Of a DNA stretch of 64,000 nucleotides, positions 55,080-64,000 are shown piece by piece. The stretch is from Channallabes apus (Eukaryota; Chordata; Actinopteri; Siluriformes; Clariidae): the NCBI GenBank assembly GCA_030522415.1, contig CM060107.1, positions 21,178,071 through 21,242,070 of the forward strand, written 5' to 3'. The number at the start of each line of letters is the position of its first letter. Position 1 is the stretch's first letter. Under the pieces are notes generated by a model. The model did no database searches, was not told the origin of the DNA, and saw nothing but the letters and a program-made list of their open reading frames with translations. The translations under genes were made by a program, and so were the position numbers.

Positions 55080-55983
55080 TCATAATCAGTCATTTATCAG
55101 TAAATCGCACCAGTAAAATGCCTTTCAATGTGTTTTTTGACTTGTAAATGCTGTGAGAAAAGCTACAGTTTAATAGCAGGCGCACTCATCACTTTGAACA
55201 TAATAAAATCCCTGTCAGCAGTTTAAATTATAGTGCTGATACTGAAAGCATTCAAACTAAATTTGTGATTCTGAGCAATAGTTTTCTCCCACTCTACCCA
55301 TCCTTTATTGCTATATTATGAATTTATCTTTTGAATAGTCCATATACAAGTGTCTTGTTATTACAGATAAATAAAATCAGCACTTGTCAGCAAATGTTAT
55401 GGTTTTTATGGTGTTTATTTTTCCACAACCATAGTAACCAGTGTTACAGATCATTGCAAAATATTGTTTTGGATGTGACTCTTACTGCATGCAGTGAGCA
55501 GGACAGCATGATCTGTTAAAAAAGCAGTTCTGACTCAGAAAGCTGTGGGCATGTTTGGACTTGCAATGGGAAGTTTGGGAAGGAAAGAAACATGTAATAG
55601 GCACCCTGTATTGTGTGATGGATAAATTCCATCTGATGATCACATTTTCAATGTGTACTGTATTTAAAACAATACTATATAATGGTCATAAGAGGGCAGC
55701 ATCTTCTGTGTGTGAAGATGAGCAGCAGGAGAATGTGTTGTCTTGATTAATTCCCATCCAGTCTTCAATAATGTTCATAAACTTCCTATTAGCAATATCC
55801 TAAATGATCATATTATTCATTAGCTAGTCACTTTGGAAGCAGAAAAAAGTTGTCATTTCTATCTGAATACATATGTTTAGTGTATGTTTAGAGCATTTGG
55901 TAATTTGTCCTAAAACATAAATTAGTGACTCAAGTCCAAAATCAATCAATCAGTGAAAACCAAGGAAAACATAAACCCTTGAA
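55080..55983. repeat. Duplicated unit U2
   Basis: 55090-55300 matches 13276-13470 (U1); 55354-55983 matches 60071-60702 (U3) with very few differences. It preserves the empty site of the LTR found in U1 ('aatactatataatgg', about 55671-55685). Short frames inside are not supported as genes. Confidence 0.8.
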
Positions 55984-56639
55984 ACCCTCTTGATATGCCT
56001 GGTTATAATTAGGCTGTCTTAAAAATAAAATATGTTTTCTGAATAACGATCTGTAACTTAAATTTTCATTGTCTCCACTCTATTTAATCTTTGTTAGCAA
56101 GCTAGTAACAAACATTAATCGCTCTCCTTTAGTCACTAAAGTCACCTGCCGTCACTAGTCTTGATAACACTAATGTGTTAAACCCTGAAACAGAAATGGT
56201 AAAAAAGTAGGGGCTAAAATCACTACAGTTCTGCTTGTGTGTGCCATGTGATCTTAAGCTTTTGTTAAATAACACAGTTAACTGACAAGATAAGGATCAA
56301 GAAGCTAGTAAAAATTAGTCTGGGACAGAAAGTTCTGGAAGAATCAGTCAGGGTTTGATGATTTAAAAAATATCTGAAACTTTAAATATCTTCTAGACGA
56401 CTGTTAAATCCGTGTTGAAAAATTGAAAGAATATGACAGAATCATGACTTTGCCTAGAGGAAACCTGTAGAATGGGGCATTATTCAGAGTCAGTCGAAAA
56501 GGTTAATTGTAACAGCCAATACAATGTTAAAGAAGAATAAATATTTGAAAGAAAATGACTATTTAGCATTTTAGCAAACTGCTGCAGCATGATTTTCATC
56601 AAGCCCTTACTGGATAGCATCATCCCAGATGTGTCTTTA

Positions 56640-57250
56640 TAGCAGTGGGTGATTTTAATCATGCTGACTTGAAGTCTGTCAAATTCCATCGTAATGTGAA
56701 ATGCGCAACCAGGGAAGATTGAACGTTGGACCAGGTCTACACTAATGTACTGTACGTAAAGGGGATGTATATACGGTACAGGTTTATCCCCACCTTGGCC
56801 TGTCTGATCATCTGTCATTTCTGCTACATCCAAGGTATACCCCAAGGAATAAAACTGCTGGACTCACTGTAAAGACTAAAAGATCATGGCCTGATTACGC
56901 CATCCCCAGGCTCCAGGACTGCTTCTCCTCCACAGGGGAACAGAACAGTATATAGTACATTCTATTATAGTCCTGGCAGTACTATATACTATTATATAAA
57001 TTGACCAAGACACAATATAAACAGTGGATTGAGGCCCATTTAAACAACTCTACCAACTCCCTGCAGGTGTGATGGGGAATTAGAGTCATAACAGACTATA
57101 AGAGATTTGGAACAACACCTCTATCTTTTAACAGTTGTGCCTCCCTAGTGGACAAGTTAAATAACCTTCATGTCTGCTTTGATACACCACTGCCCTGCCC
57201 TCCCTCTAGTTATACTGCCTCAGTGCTGAGCATCCCTCCAAACTAAGCTT
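56640..57250 (+). pseudogene. Older Rex1-type LINE fragment (endonuclease end and linker)
   Basis: Frame-shifted pieces read 'AVGDFNHADLKSVKFHRN' (56645), 'TLDQVYTN', 'LSDHLSFLLHP'-like near 56800, 'RLQDCFSST' (56905), and 'GIRVITDYKRFGTTPLSF' (57075), the Rex1 linker pattern. It is much more diverged than R1-R4 and lacks RT. It may be a distinct Rex1 subfamily. Confidence 0.65.
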
Positions 57251-57834
57251 TGTGAGCTTGGATTAAGCACTGTACTGTGCAACTGGACTACGGACTTTCT
57301 AACAAATCACTCTGTGTGTGCAAGTAGACAAACACATCATCCACAGTGCATAAAACACCGGGTCCCTTAGGGATGTGCACTAAATTCTTTACTTGATACA
57401 CTATGAGTGATTCTCATTAAATTTTGGTTTAAAACATTTCAGGCATGACAATTTAAAAAATGCTTAAAATAACCTTTTTTCAGACATTAGCAACAAAGTC
57501 TGGAGTATTTGTGAACATTAATTTGAAAATGTTTACTTACCATTTAACAAATGTAATAAAAAATTTCCAAAATGAGGTCCTAAAAAATAAAAAATTTATA
57601 TAATAATAATAATTATAATATTAATCATTATATCAAAATTAATAATAAATATAATTTTTTTTATGGATTATTAATGGCCGTGCACAGTTACTTGAAGATC
57701 TGATATAATATTTATTTTTAATTTAACATTTTTTTTATTTTAATTGATTTCTCTCATTACTGCAACATTTTCCACAGTTTACAACCATAATTTGTTGGAA
57801 AATACTGTTGCAGTAATGATATACTGTACAGTTA
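57251..57834. other. AT-rich, no gene recognised
   Basis: Very AT-rich at 57580-57780. No motif I can support. Confidence 0.4.
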
Positions 57835-57965
57835 AACTTTGAATTGCGTTCCGGAAGCGTGCTTGTATATCAAAACAAATTTCACCATACGAAATAATGG
57901 AAACTCAGATGATTCGTTCCACAGCCCAAATTTATTCATATAAAAATAATAAATGCAAAATAAAA
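57835..57965. mobile_element. MITE fragment (mariner/Tigger-like)
   Basis: 'cagttaaactttgaattgcg' and 'taatggaaactcagatgatt' resemble a fish MITE whose start also occurs at 23531. Fragment only. Confidence 0.4.
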
Positions 57966-57997
57966 TAAAAATTGCGATCGGAGCAGTGTTTCCGTTA

Positions 57998-58159
57998 GTG
58001 TGTGTGTGTGCGCGCGTGTGTGTGAGGGTTAATGTGTGTGAGAGTGAGGGAGAGAGGTGTGTGTGCTTGTGACGTGTGGATGTGTCAGCTTTGTGTGATG
58101 AGTAAATGTGTTTGTGCATGTTTGTGTGTGGTGTGTAAGTCTGTGTGTTATCATTTTTG

Positions 58160-58215
<56 letters not shown>

Positions 58216-58460
58216 CTGTGTGCGGGCATGTGAGACAGATGTGAGTGTGAGAGTGTTAAAATTTGTGATGTGTGATGTGTATGAGTATGTTTGTGTACAC
58301 ATGCGTGCGTGCGTCTGTATGAGTGTAAGAGTATTAACATTGTGGAATAAGTGTGTTTGTGCATGTGTGTGCGTCGTGAGAGAGGTGTGTGTACGCGCAT
58401 GTGTGAGTGTTAACATTTTTAATGTGTGTGTGTGTATGTATGTGTGTGTGTGTTAACATT
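57998..58460. repeat. TG-rich imperfect microsatellite region
   Basis: Long (TG)n core at 58160-58212 within about 460 bases of TG-rich sequence with GAG and CGTG variants. Reading frames across it are artefacts of the repeat. Confidence 0.9.
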
Positions 58461-59034
58461 TGTGATGTGTTGTAAGCCATAGATGCTGGCAGAAAAGCAT
58501 AACACTATGATGTTAATCAATGTGATGTCACTGAACATAATGTAACTCAATATCATGCCACACAGAATAATTTTTTGGTGTAAGTTAAAAAAATTATCAT
58601 TGCTGACCTGTTTGAGATATTAAAAAAATCTCTCCCCAATTTTTTGTCCTCAACGTCTTTAGATCACATCGGCGTGAATTGGTGGCGATCATATAAATTC
58701 CCTAGGAGGAGTATATCAAAATCTATCGGGTGTGTTTTTGCGGACGACCCAAAATAACTCCTGTTGAGTTGAGCCCAGGACATGGAGTGCGAAAGCTGTT
58801 CAGTTCAATGAGCTCTAAATGTGTACCGAGTTTCGTGTGCCTATGTGAAAGTGTGTATGAGCCATGCAGCAAAATCTCGTGTGGGGGCCCCGGGCCACAC
58901 GACTCTCAAGCATCCTAATGGCAGCAGATTCCAACCTGTCTGCCAATTTTTTGAGCATGTTAAGACCCCCAAAAAGCCCAAAAGCTTGGAAAAATCCTTA
59001 GAAAAACAAGTGGGTCCTATATTGCTTGGGCCCT
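58461..59034. other. Unclassified, repeat-like sequence
   Basis: 'aattttttgagcatgttaag' and 'cccccaaaaagcccaa' resemble interspersed fish repeat sequence, but I cannot name a family. No coding evidence. Confidence 0.35.
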
Positions 59035-59520
59035 AAATATAACATAGAAAAGATGTATCTCAAAAGTGATTTTTTTTTTGTTCTGTTTATTTCATTAGCA
59101 CAGTACTTCTGATGACAGACAGACCAGAGGGATGTTCTTATTGTGATTAAAGATGATGACTCCCTTTGCCCAGTGTCATAGCCTTTGCTGTTGTGTTGGA
59201 GGAAGAGAAAGATTGTTTTGCAAGATGCTCCAGATCTGCAATCTGCTGTTGCTTACCTGTTTGGCTTCTGTTTGCCTTGGATTTTCAGTACCCAAAGAAT
59301 GTGAAGTACACATTTGATATGATTGAGAAGGTGCCCATGGAAATAGGCACTCGCTGCTCTGCAAGGGTACAGTCCCTTAAGACTAAACTTCTGCTACTGT
59401 ATGACTTTGCTTTTGTTAGCTGTTTGGCTTAGTAGCCACTTGCAGGTAATCTTACAATTCACTTTACATGATTCCCTGTTTCTGAGAAGCTGCAGTTGAG
59501 TTGTTTTATTATTATTATTA
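59035..59520. repeat. Local duplicate block V1 (partner at 61025-61270)
   Basis: Shared stretches: 'aaatataacatagaaaagat', 'gtacagtcccttaagactaa' and 'gctgtttggcttagtagcc', each followed by a TTA repeat. The partner lacks about 190 bases. No gene is recognised; 59521-60070 has none either. Confidence 0.7.
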
Positions 59521-60070
59521 TTACTTTCTTTGCACTATGTAAGTGAGTAGGTTATGTATAGGGTGAAAGAGTGAGTTATTTTGCCTGTCAGTTAACTATA
59601 TTTTAAATAAACTACAAAAAATATGTTTCTTTTGTCCTCAAATTATTTTCTTGTAGCACTTCCCTCTGTTACATTTGTGGCTGAAAGGCTCATTATGCAG
59701 CTCATTATAGGGTGCTTTGTCTTCTCTGGTGTGAATTACAGCATTATTCCTGATCATTCACGACTCCTCGCATATGGCCTTTCTAAACAAAAAGTGTATT
59801 CGAATATTTAAATGAAGTTATTGTTTTCTGTAAATGTAGGAGCAGGATGATTGTCACTTCATCTTGGCTACAAGGTCCAGTTCACAAAAGTCATGCACAC
59901 AAATGTTATGAATGTGGTTTGTGGACTTATTTTTAGTTGTTTTCAATAACCATGCGTAACAGTCACTTTACACTGTCACAGCTTTGTTTTCATGCTGAAT
60001 GCAGTGTAATCAGACTTTAACCATTTGTATGTTTATAAGTAATTGAAAAATACACGTTATTATTTGTAGT

Positions 60071-60702
60071 CTTGTTATTACAGTTAAATAAAATCAGCAC
60101 TTGTCAGCAAATGTTATGGTTTTTATGGTGTTTATTTTTCCACAACCATAGTAACCAGTGTTACTGATCATTGCAAAATATTGTTTTGGATGTGACTCTT
60201 ACTGCATGCAGTGAGCAGGACAGCATGATCTGTTAAAAAAGCAGTTCTGACTCAGAAAGCTGTGGGCATGTTTGGACTTGCAATTGGAAGTTTGGGAAGG
60301 AAAGAAACATGTAATAGGCACCCTGTATTGTGTGATGGATAAATTCCATCTGATGATCACATTTTCAATGTGTACTGTATTTAAAACAATACTATATAAT
60401 GGTCATAAGAGGGCAGCATCTTCTGTGTGTGAAGATGAGCAGCAGGAGAATGTGTTGTCTTGATTCATTCCCATCCAGTCTTCAATAATGTTCATAAACT
60501 TCCTATTAGCAATATCCTAAATGATCATATTATTCATTAGCTAGTCACTTTGGAGGCAGAAAAAAGTTGTCATTTCTATCTGAATACATATGTTTAGTGT
60601 ATGTTTAGAGCATTTGGTAATTTGTCCTAAAACATAAATTAGTGACTCAAGTCCTCAATCAATCAATCAGTCAGTGAAAACCAAGGAAAACATAAACCCT
60701 TG
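60071..60702. repeat. Duplicated unit U3
   Basis: Almost identical to 55354-55983 over about 630 bases, in the same orientation, 4.7 kb away. It ends at 'ataaacccttg' where U2 continues differently. Also homologous to U1 near 13590-14064. Confidence 0.85.
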
Positions 60703-60904
60703 TCAGGACATTTGCAAACGTTTTAATTTATTTAAAGCAATTAATGCCCAATATTAAGTATACTGCAGCATTATTCTTAAATACATGTAACATTTAATAT
60801 CCACTGCCCATGATAACTTTTAGCTGGGAATAGCAACAGCTGTGATTTGCTGAAGTTGCTGCAGTCGTTTAAGAGTTTTCCACATACAGTATATATAGTC
60901 ACCA

Positions 60905-61024
60905 GTGTTGGGTACTTGGATTATTTTATTTTTTTTATGTACTGTAACGAGTATTCTAATGCGTTAGGTCCACCAGATAACTACTTAGTTATTTAGTTAC
61001 ATTTTCAAAAATGTAATCCGTTAT
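60905..61024. mobile_element. hAT-like MITE fragment
   Basis: 'cagtgttgggtacttggatt' and 'aatgtaatccgttatt' match the pattern of a common fish MITE with CAGTGTTGGG ends. Partial. Confidence 0.4.
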
Positions 61025-61255
61025 TTAGAAATATAACATAGAAAAGATGAATCTCAAAAGTGAGTTTTTTTTAAACTCTTATTTCATTAGGATAGTACTC
61101 CTGGTGATGGGCACTCACTGCCCTGCAAAAGTACAGTCCCTTAAGACTAAACTTGTGCTATGACTTTGCTTTTGTGAGCTGTTTGGCTTAGTAGCCACTT
61201 GCAGTTAATCTTACAATTCATGATTCCCTGTTTCTGAGAAGCTGCTGTCGAGCTG

Positions 61256-61270
<15 letters not shown>
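61025..61270. repeat. Local duplicate block V2
   Basis: Shorter partner of 59035-59520; ends in a (TTA)n microsatellite at 61258-61299. Confidence 0.7.
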
Positions 61271-61299
<29 letters not shown>

Positions 61300-61713
61300 T
61301 TTTGTACTCTTTTCCTTGTTTTGTGCAGTTTAGACTGTGAAATGCATTTTGATATTCAAGGAATGTGGCTGTAATGTTTTAAAATAATATTTGGAAGAAA
61401 CTTTCAGGCAGTTACCGCTTTTTTCATTACATTGTGTTAAATGTTAATTAAAAACAAAAAACCTGCTTCAGTAAATTTTAACACATCTTTTAACCAGGGC
61501 TGTCAAAAAATGTGACAAATTCACATTTATTAAATTAATACGTCTTTTAAACTATCAAAAATCTATAAATTTAACAAAAGAATATACGTTGGGAGATGTG
61601 TGAACTTAGTAAGTCAACAATTTGGGCTAAAAGTAGAGTTAATTCAAAAAAGCTGTGCAGCAAGTTGCCTTAAAATTTTAAGTTGGGTCAACATTTTATT
61701 TTTTACAGGGTTT

Positions 61714-62028
61714 CAAACAGTGGCCAGACCCTTACAGACATAAAACAGACAGAATCATGCTGAGGAGGGAATGTTAAAGATGACTGGTTTAGGGAAATGG
61801 ATTCAAACTAGTAAAGTCGCTGCCCTCTGCAGGTTTTAAGGACATCACATTTTTTTTCTGTCAATGTCAGCATCCTGGCAATCCACGGCTGAAAGGGTAA
61901 TCAGCATTTGTGCTGCATAGTATGTAGCCATGATGATGTCATGCGAGTGGTTATGAAAAAGGGCACCAGTTTTATGCCTTCATTTTTTACCTGCACAAAA
62001 CAACAGAACATTTTAAGGATTTACATAT
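61714..62028 (-). pseudogene. tmem86a pseudogene, internally deleted
   Basis: The minus strand shows the start of the internal coding exon with its acceptor ('ttttgtgcag' then GTAAAAAATGAAGGC; exon edge at 61990), then jumps at about 61945 into the last exon ('catgatgatgtcatgcgagt' on plus) and continues through the C-terminal region to about 61714. Compared with the parent (19595-20606) about 750 bases, including the intron, are missing. A 'gtgg' microhomology sits at the junction. Retained intron-side sequence shows this is a DNA-level duplicate, not a processed copy. Confidence 0.85.
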
Positions 62029-62081
62029 TTTAAAGTGCAAATGTGTCATTTCAGAGGAAGTCTGTCACCCCAAATTATTAT

Positions 62082-62340
62082 ATACAGTACCAATCAAAAG
62101 TTTGGACACCTTTAATTCCATGGTCTTTCCTGATTTTTATTTCCTGATTTATAGACTGGTCTTGCTTTCCTGAGAAGGTCTTCATGACAGTTAGTTTCAG
62201 CATGGTGCTTGATGGGTTTTGCAAACGCACATAATACTGTTTTTGCAAAAACTGTTCCAGAACAGCCGACCTTAAAATGACAACTGACTGTTGTTGTTAC
62301 TTAATTACCTAAAGCATTATGAGTTATTTTATATATATAT
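62082..62340. mobile_element. Tc1-like terminal fragment
   Basis: 'tacagtaccaatcaaaagtt' followed by 'tggacacctt' is the terminal repeat of a widespread fish Tc1 family, then its typical leader ('ttcagcatggtgcttgatgg'). No transposase segment is seen. Confidence 0.65.
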
Positions 62341-62663
62341 TTTTAAAAATCCAGTGCTGCTGGAAAATAAATCCAAACCTGGGGCCCGAAACAGTTCACA
62401 GTGCCACAAACTACATCTGATTGACTTTCTTTTCCAACCAAAATCATGGGGACTGTCAATATAAAAAATAAGAAATATAAATTTAAATAATTAGATTTCA
62501 GTTCAGCCTTTAAACTCAGATACTTAAAGTGACCTTACAAAAAATAACTGCAGCTTCTGGGATAAAAACTGCAGTTTTACTGCAGTTTTTGTGACGTACA
62601 ATGCAGTTGGAATGTTGTATTGAAATACGATTCTTTAAATTGGTTTGATTACTTTATTTATTT

Positions 62664-62712
<49 letters not shown>

Positions 62713-63235
62713 GAAAGTTGCTTTTAGTTGAGCTCGCAGATGCTCGATTAGCGCGAAGTATCTAAAACGCTTAACCCAAAAAAATTCTATCCAGTGAGAT
62801 TAATCGTGATTTTAGAATGTGCGGCTGCTCAAACTGCAGTACTGCATTAAGCCGTATACACGAACATGTCCGTGTGTTAATTATCTTCTAATTAGTCAGG
62901 ATCCTCCTGCCACCTAATTCCTTGGAGACTTACTTATTGTGTAAGAAGGCATGCAAGATGTTTGTGGTAACAATACACATCAGAACCACTAGATGGCGCC
63001 TACACTTTGATGACGTCAGGTTCCATTCGATAAACCTTTTCATTTAATATTCGTAATATGCCAAATACTAATAATAATACGAATTAATAATAATGAAGTA
63101 TAATCTACACCAAAATAAAAAGGATTTCACGAGCGTACTGTAAAAACACCAACTAGATAAATCGTGAATTACTTAATATTGTATTGTTGGCCCAAGACAC
63201 ATACTGAATATACCTTCACTCAGACGCAATAACTC
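62341..63235. other. No gene recognised; contains (TA)n
   Basis: (TA)n at 62669-62700. The rest is unclassified AT-rich sequence. Confidence 0.4.
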
Positions 63236-63435
63236 ACTCTCATTCACTCATTTACCGCTTTATCCTGCATACAGGGTCATGTGGGACCTGGAGCCTATCC
63301 CAGGGGAATTAGGGCATGAGGCAGGGTACACCCTGGATGGGGTGCCAATCCATTACGGGGCACATGCACACACTATGAACAATTGGGAACGCCAATCAAT
63401 CTGCACTTCTTTGGAATGTGGGAGGAAACCCCACT
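63236..63435 (-). repeat. SINE fragment (3' part)
   Basis: 'accgctttatcctgcataca', 'gggtacaccctggatggggt' and 'gtgggaggaaacccc' match the SINE at 11835-12127. The tRNA-like head is missing; it abuts the L1 fragment. Confidence 0.75.
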
Positions 63436-63439
63436 GGAA

Positions 63440-64000
63440 CTGACTAAATTATATCAAAACACCATCCACGAAAAGGTCCCCTATATTACGTACACCCATT
63501 TCTTTCCATTGCACAAAGGTCCCATCTGGTCCCATCCGAAATATAATTCTACTACTGTAGGTAGACGGATCAAGAGTTAAAGGGGAAAGAATCAACGCTC
63601 CGTATGGATAACAATGATCACAGGCTATTTGGAGCCAATCTGGAGGAGCGTGCATCATGATCATCCAACCACATTGAAATTAATCTAATGTAAGAAGCCC
63701 AGTAATAAAGGAGAAAATCCGGGAGTGCCCAACCACCCTTTTGTTTAGATTTACACACATGTGCCTTCTTAACTCTATGATTTTTATACATAAGAATAAT
63801 CGAATATAATTGCTTAAAGAAGGATTTAGGCAAAAAGACTGGAACATTATAGAATAAATAAAGTATCTGTTGTAAGAACATTTTAATTGCATTTATTCTG
63901 CCGAGCAGAGAAATCAGTAGCGTTTTCCAGAATTGTATATTAGCTTGGAATTTGGAAATTAAAGGGGTAAAGTTGGCTTTTAAAAGCGAAGAGTATTTAC
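63440..64000 (-). pseudogene. L1-type LINE ORF2 C-terminal fragment, leaving the window
   Basis: The minus strand reads 'NAIKMFLQQILYLFYNVP' and 'VFLPKSFFKQLYSIIL' (63890-63800), 'KSKQKGGWALPDFLLYYWA' (about 63720) and, after a frameshift, 'GPDGTFVQWKEMGVRNIGDL' (63530-63480). This is the conserved post-RT region of L1-clade ORF2. RT itself would lie beyond 64000. Confidence 0.72.

Noticed and set aside
57998..58460. Long frames rich in Cys-Val or Thr-His
   Set aside because: They are translations of a (TG)n microsatellite and its variants.
55354..60702. U2/U3 as LTRs of a 5-kb retrotransposon
   Set aside because: No TG...CA ends, no primer-binding or polypurine tract, and no gag/pol between them; U1 is a third, isolated copy.
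1..64000. CRISPR array, operon, integron or phage
   Set aside because: The sequence is vertebrate; the repeats are transposons, SINEs and microsatellites, with no spacer-repeat pattern.

Overview
The window is vertebrate nuclear DNA from a teleost fish, probably an ostariophysan (catfish or characin type; this is recall of repeat families, not a search). Evidence: spliced exons with GT/AG borders, long microsatellites, a tRNA-derived SINE with a GAAT-type tail, and fish-type Rex1, L2, Nimb, Tx1, L1, Ty3/Gypsy, BEL/Pao, hAT, Tc1/mariner and PIF/Harbinger-like elements. There are no bacterial genes, CRISPR arrays, operons or recognisable rRNA/tRNA genes. Nearly all long reading frames belong to transposable elements.

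Host genes are sparse. A tmem86a-like lysoplasmalogenase gene lies on the minus strand (coding exons at 20342-20606 and 19595-20139; first exon not found). Facing it on the plus strand are a damaged fibronectin-III exon (about 11487-11714) and a phase-compatible terminal exon (12945-13012), perhaps the end of an IGSF22-like gene. That convergent arrangement matches the IGSF22/TMEM86A neighbourhood as I recall it from mammals. A deleted tmem86a pseudogene lies at 61714-62028. Sequence units at 13254-14064, 55080-55983 and 60071-60702 are related, so a local segmental duplication is likely.

Region by region. 1-11.5 kb: a Rex1-like LINE (R1) split by a solo LTR, which itself holds a Nimb-type LINE, and by a hAT element, which itself holds an L2 LINE; four insertion events have matching target duplications. 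11.5-20.8 kb: the host gene pair with SINEs, Gypsy LTRs, an ORF1-only Tx1 copy, a BEL/Pao integrase remnant, and an L2-B tail split by a hAT copy. 20.8-26.9 kb: old DNA-transposon fragments and an LTR piece. 26.9-30.4 kb: a second, nearly identical L2-A copy with an intact ORF2. 30.5-36.9 kb: a minus-strand Rex1-like copy with a Tc1 element inside and a 60-bp tandem 5' repeat. 37.7-48.7 kb: a minus-strand L2-A element carrying both ORFs, interrupted by a Myb-domain DNA transposon and by an entire L2-B element. 49.5-53.1 kb: two tandem deleted Rex1-like copies. 53.5-64 kb: Harbinger and Tc1 fragments, the duplicated units, an older Rex1 fragment, the tmem86a pseudogene, and an L1 ORF2 end leaving the window.

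No new multi-gene system is visible. The most informative content is the dated nest of insertions with exact target duplications, the recent L2 activity, the ORF1-only LINE derivative and the duplicated tmem86a locus. All family names rest on motif recognition and need a repeat-library search.
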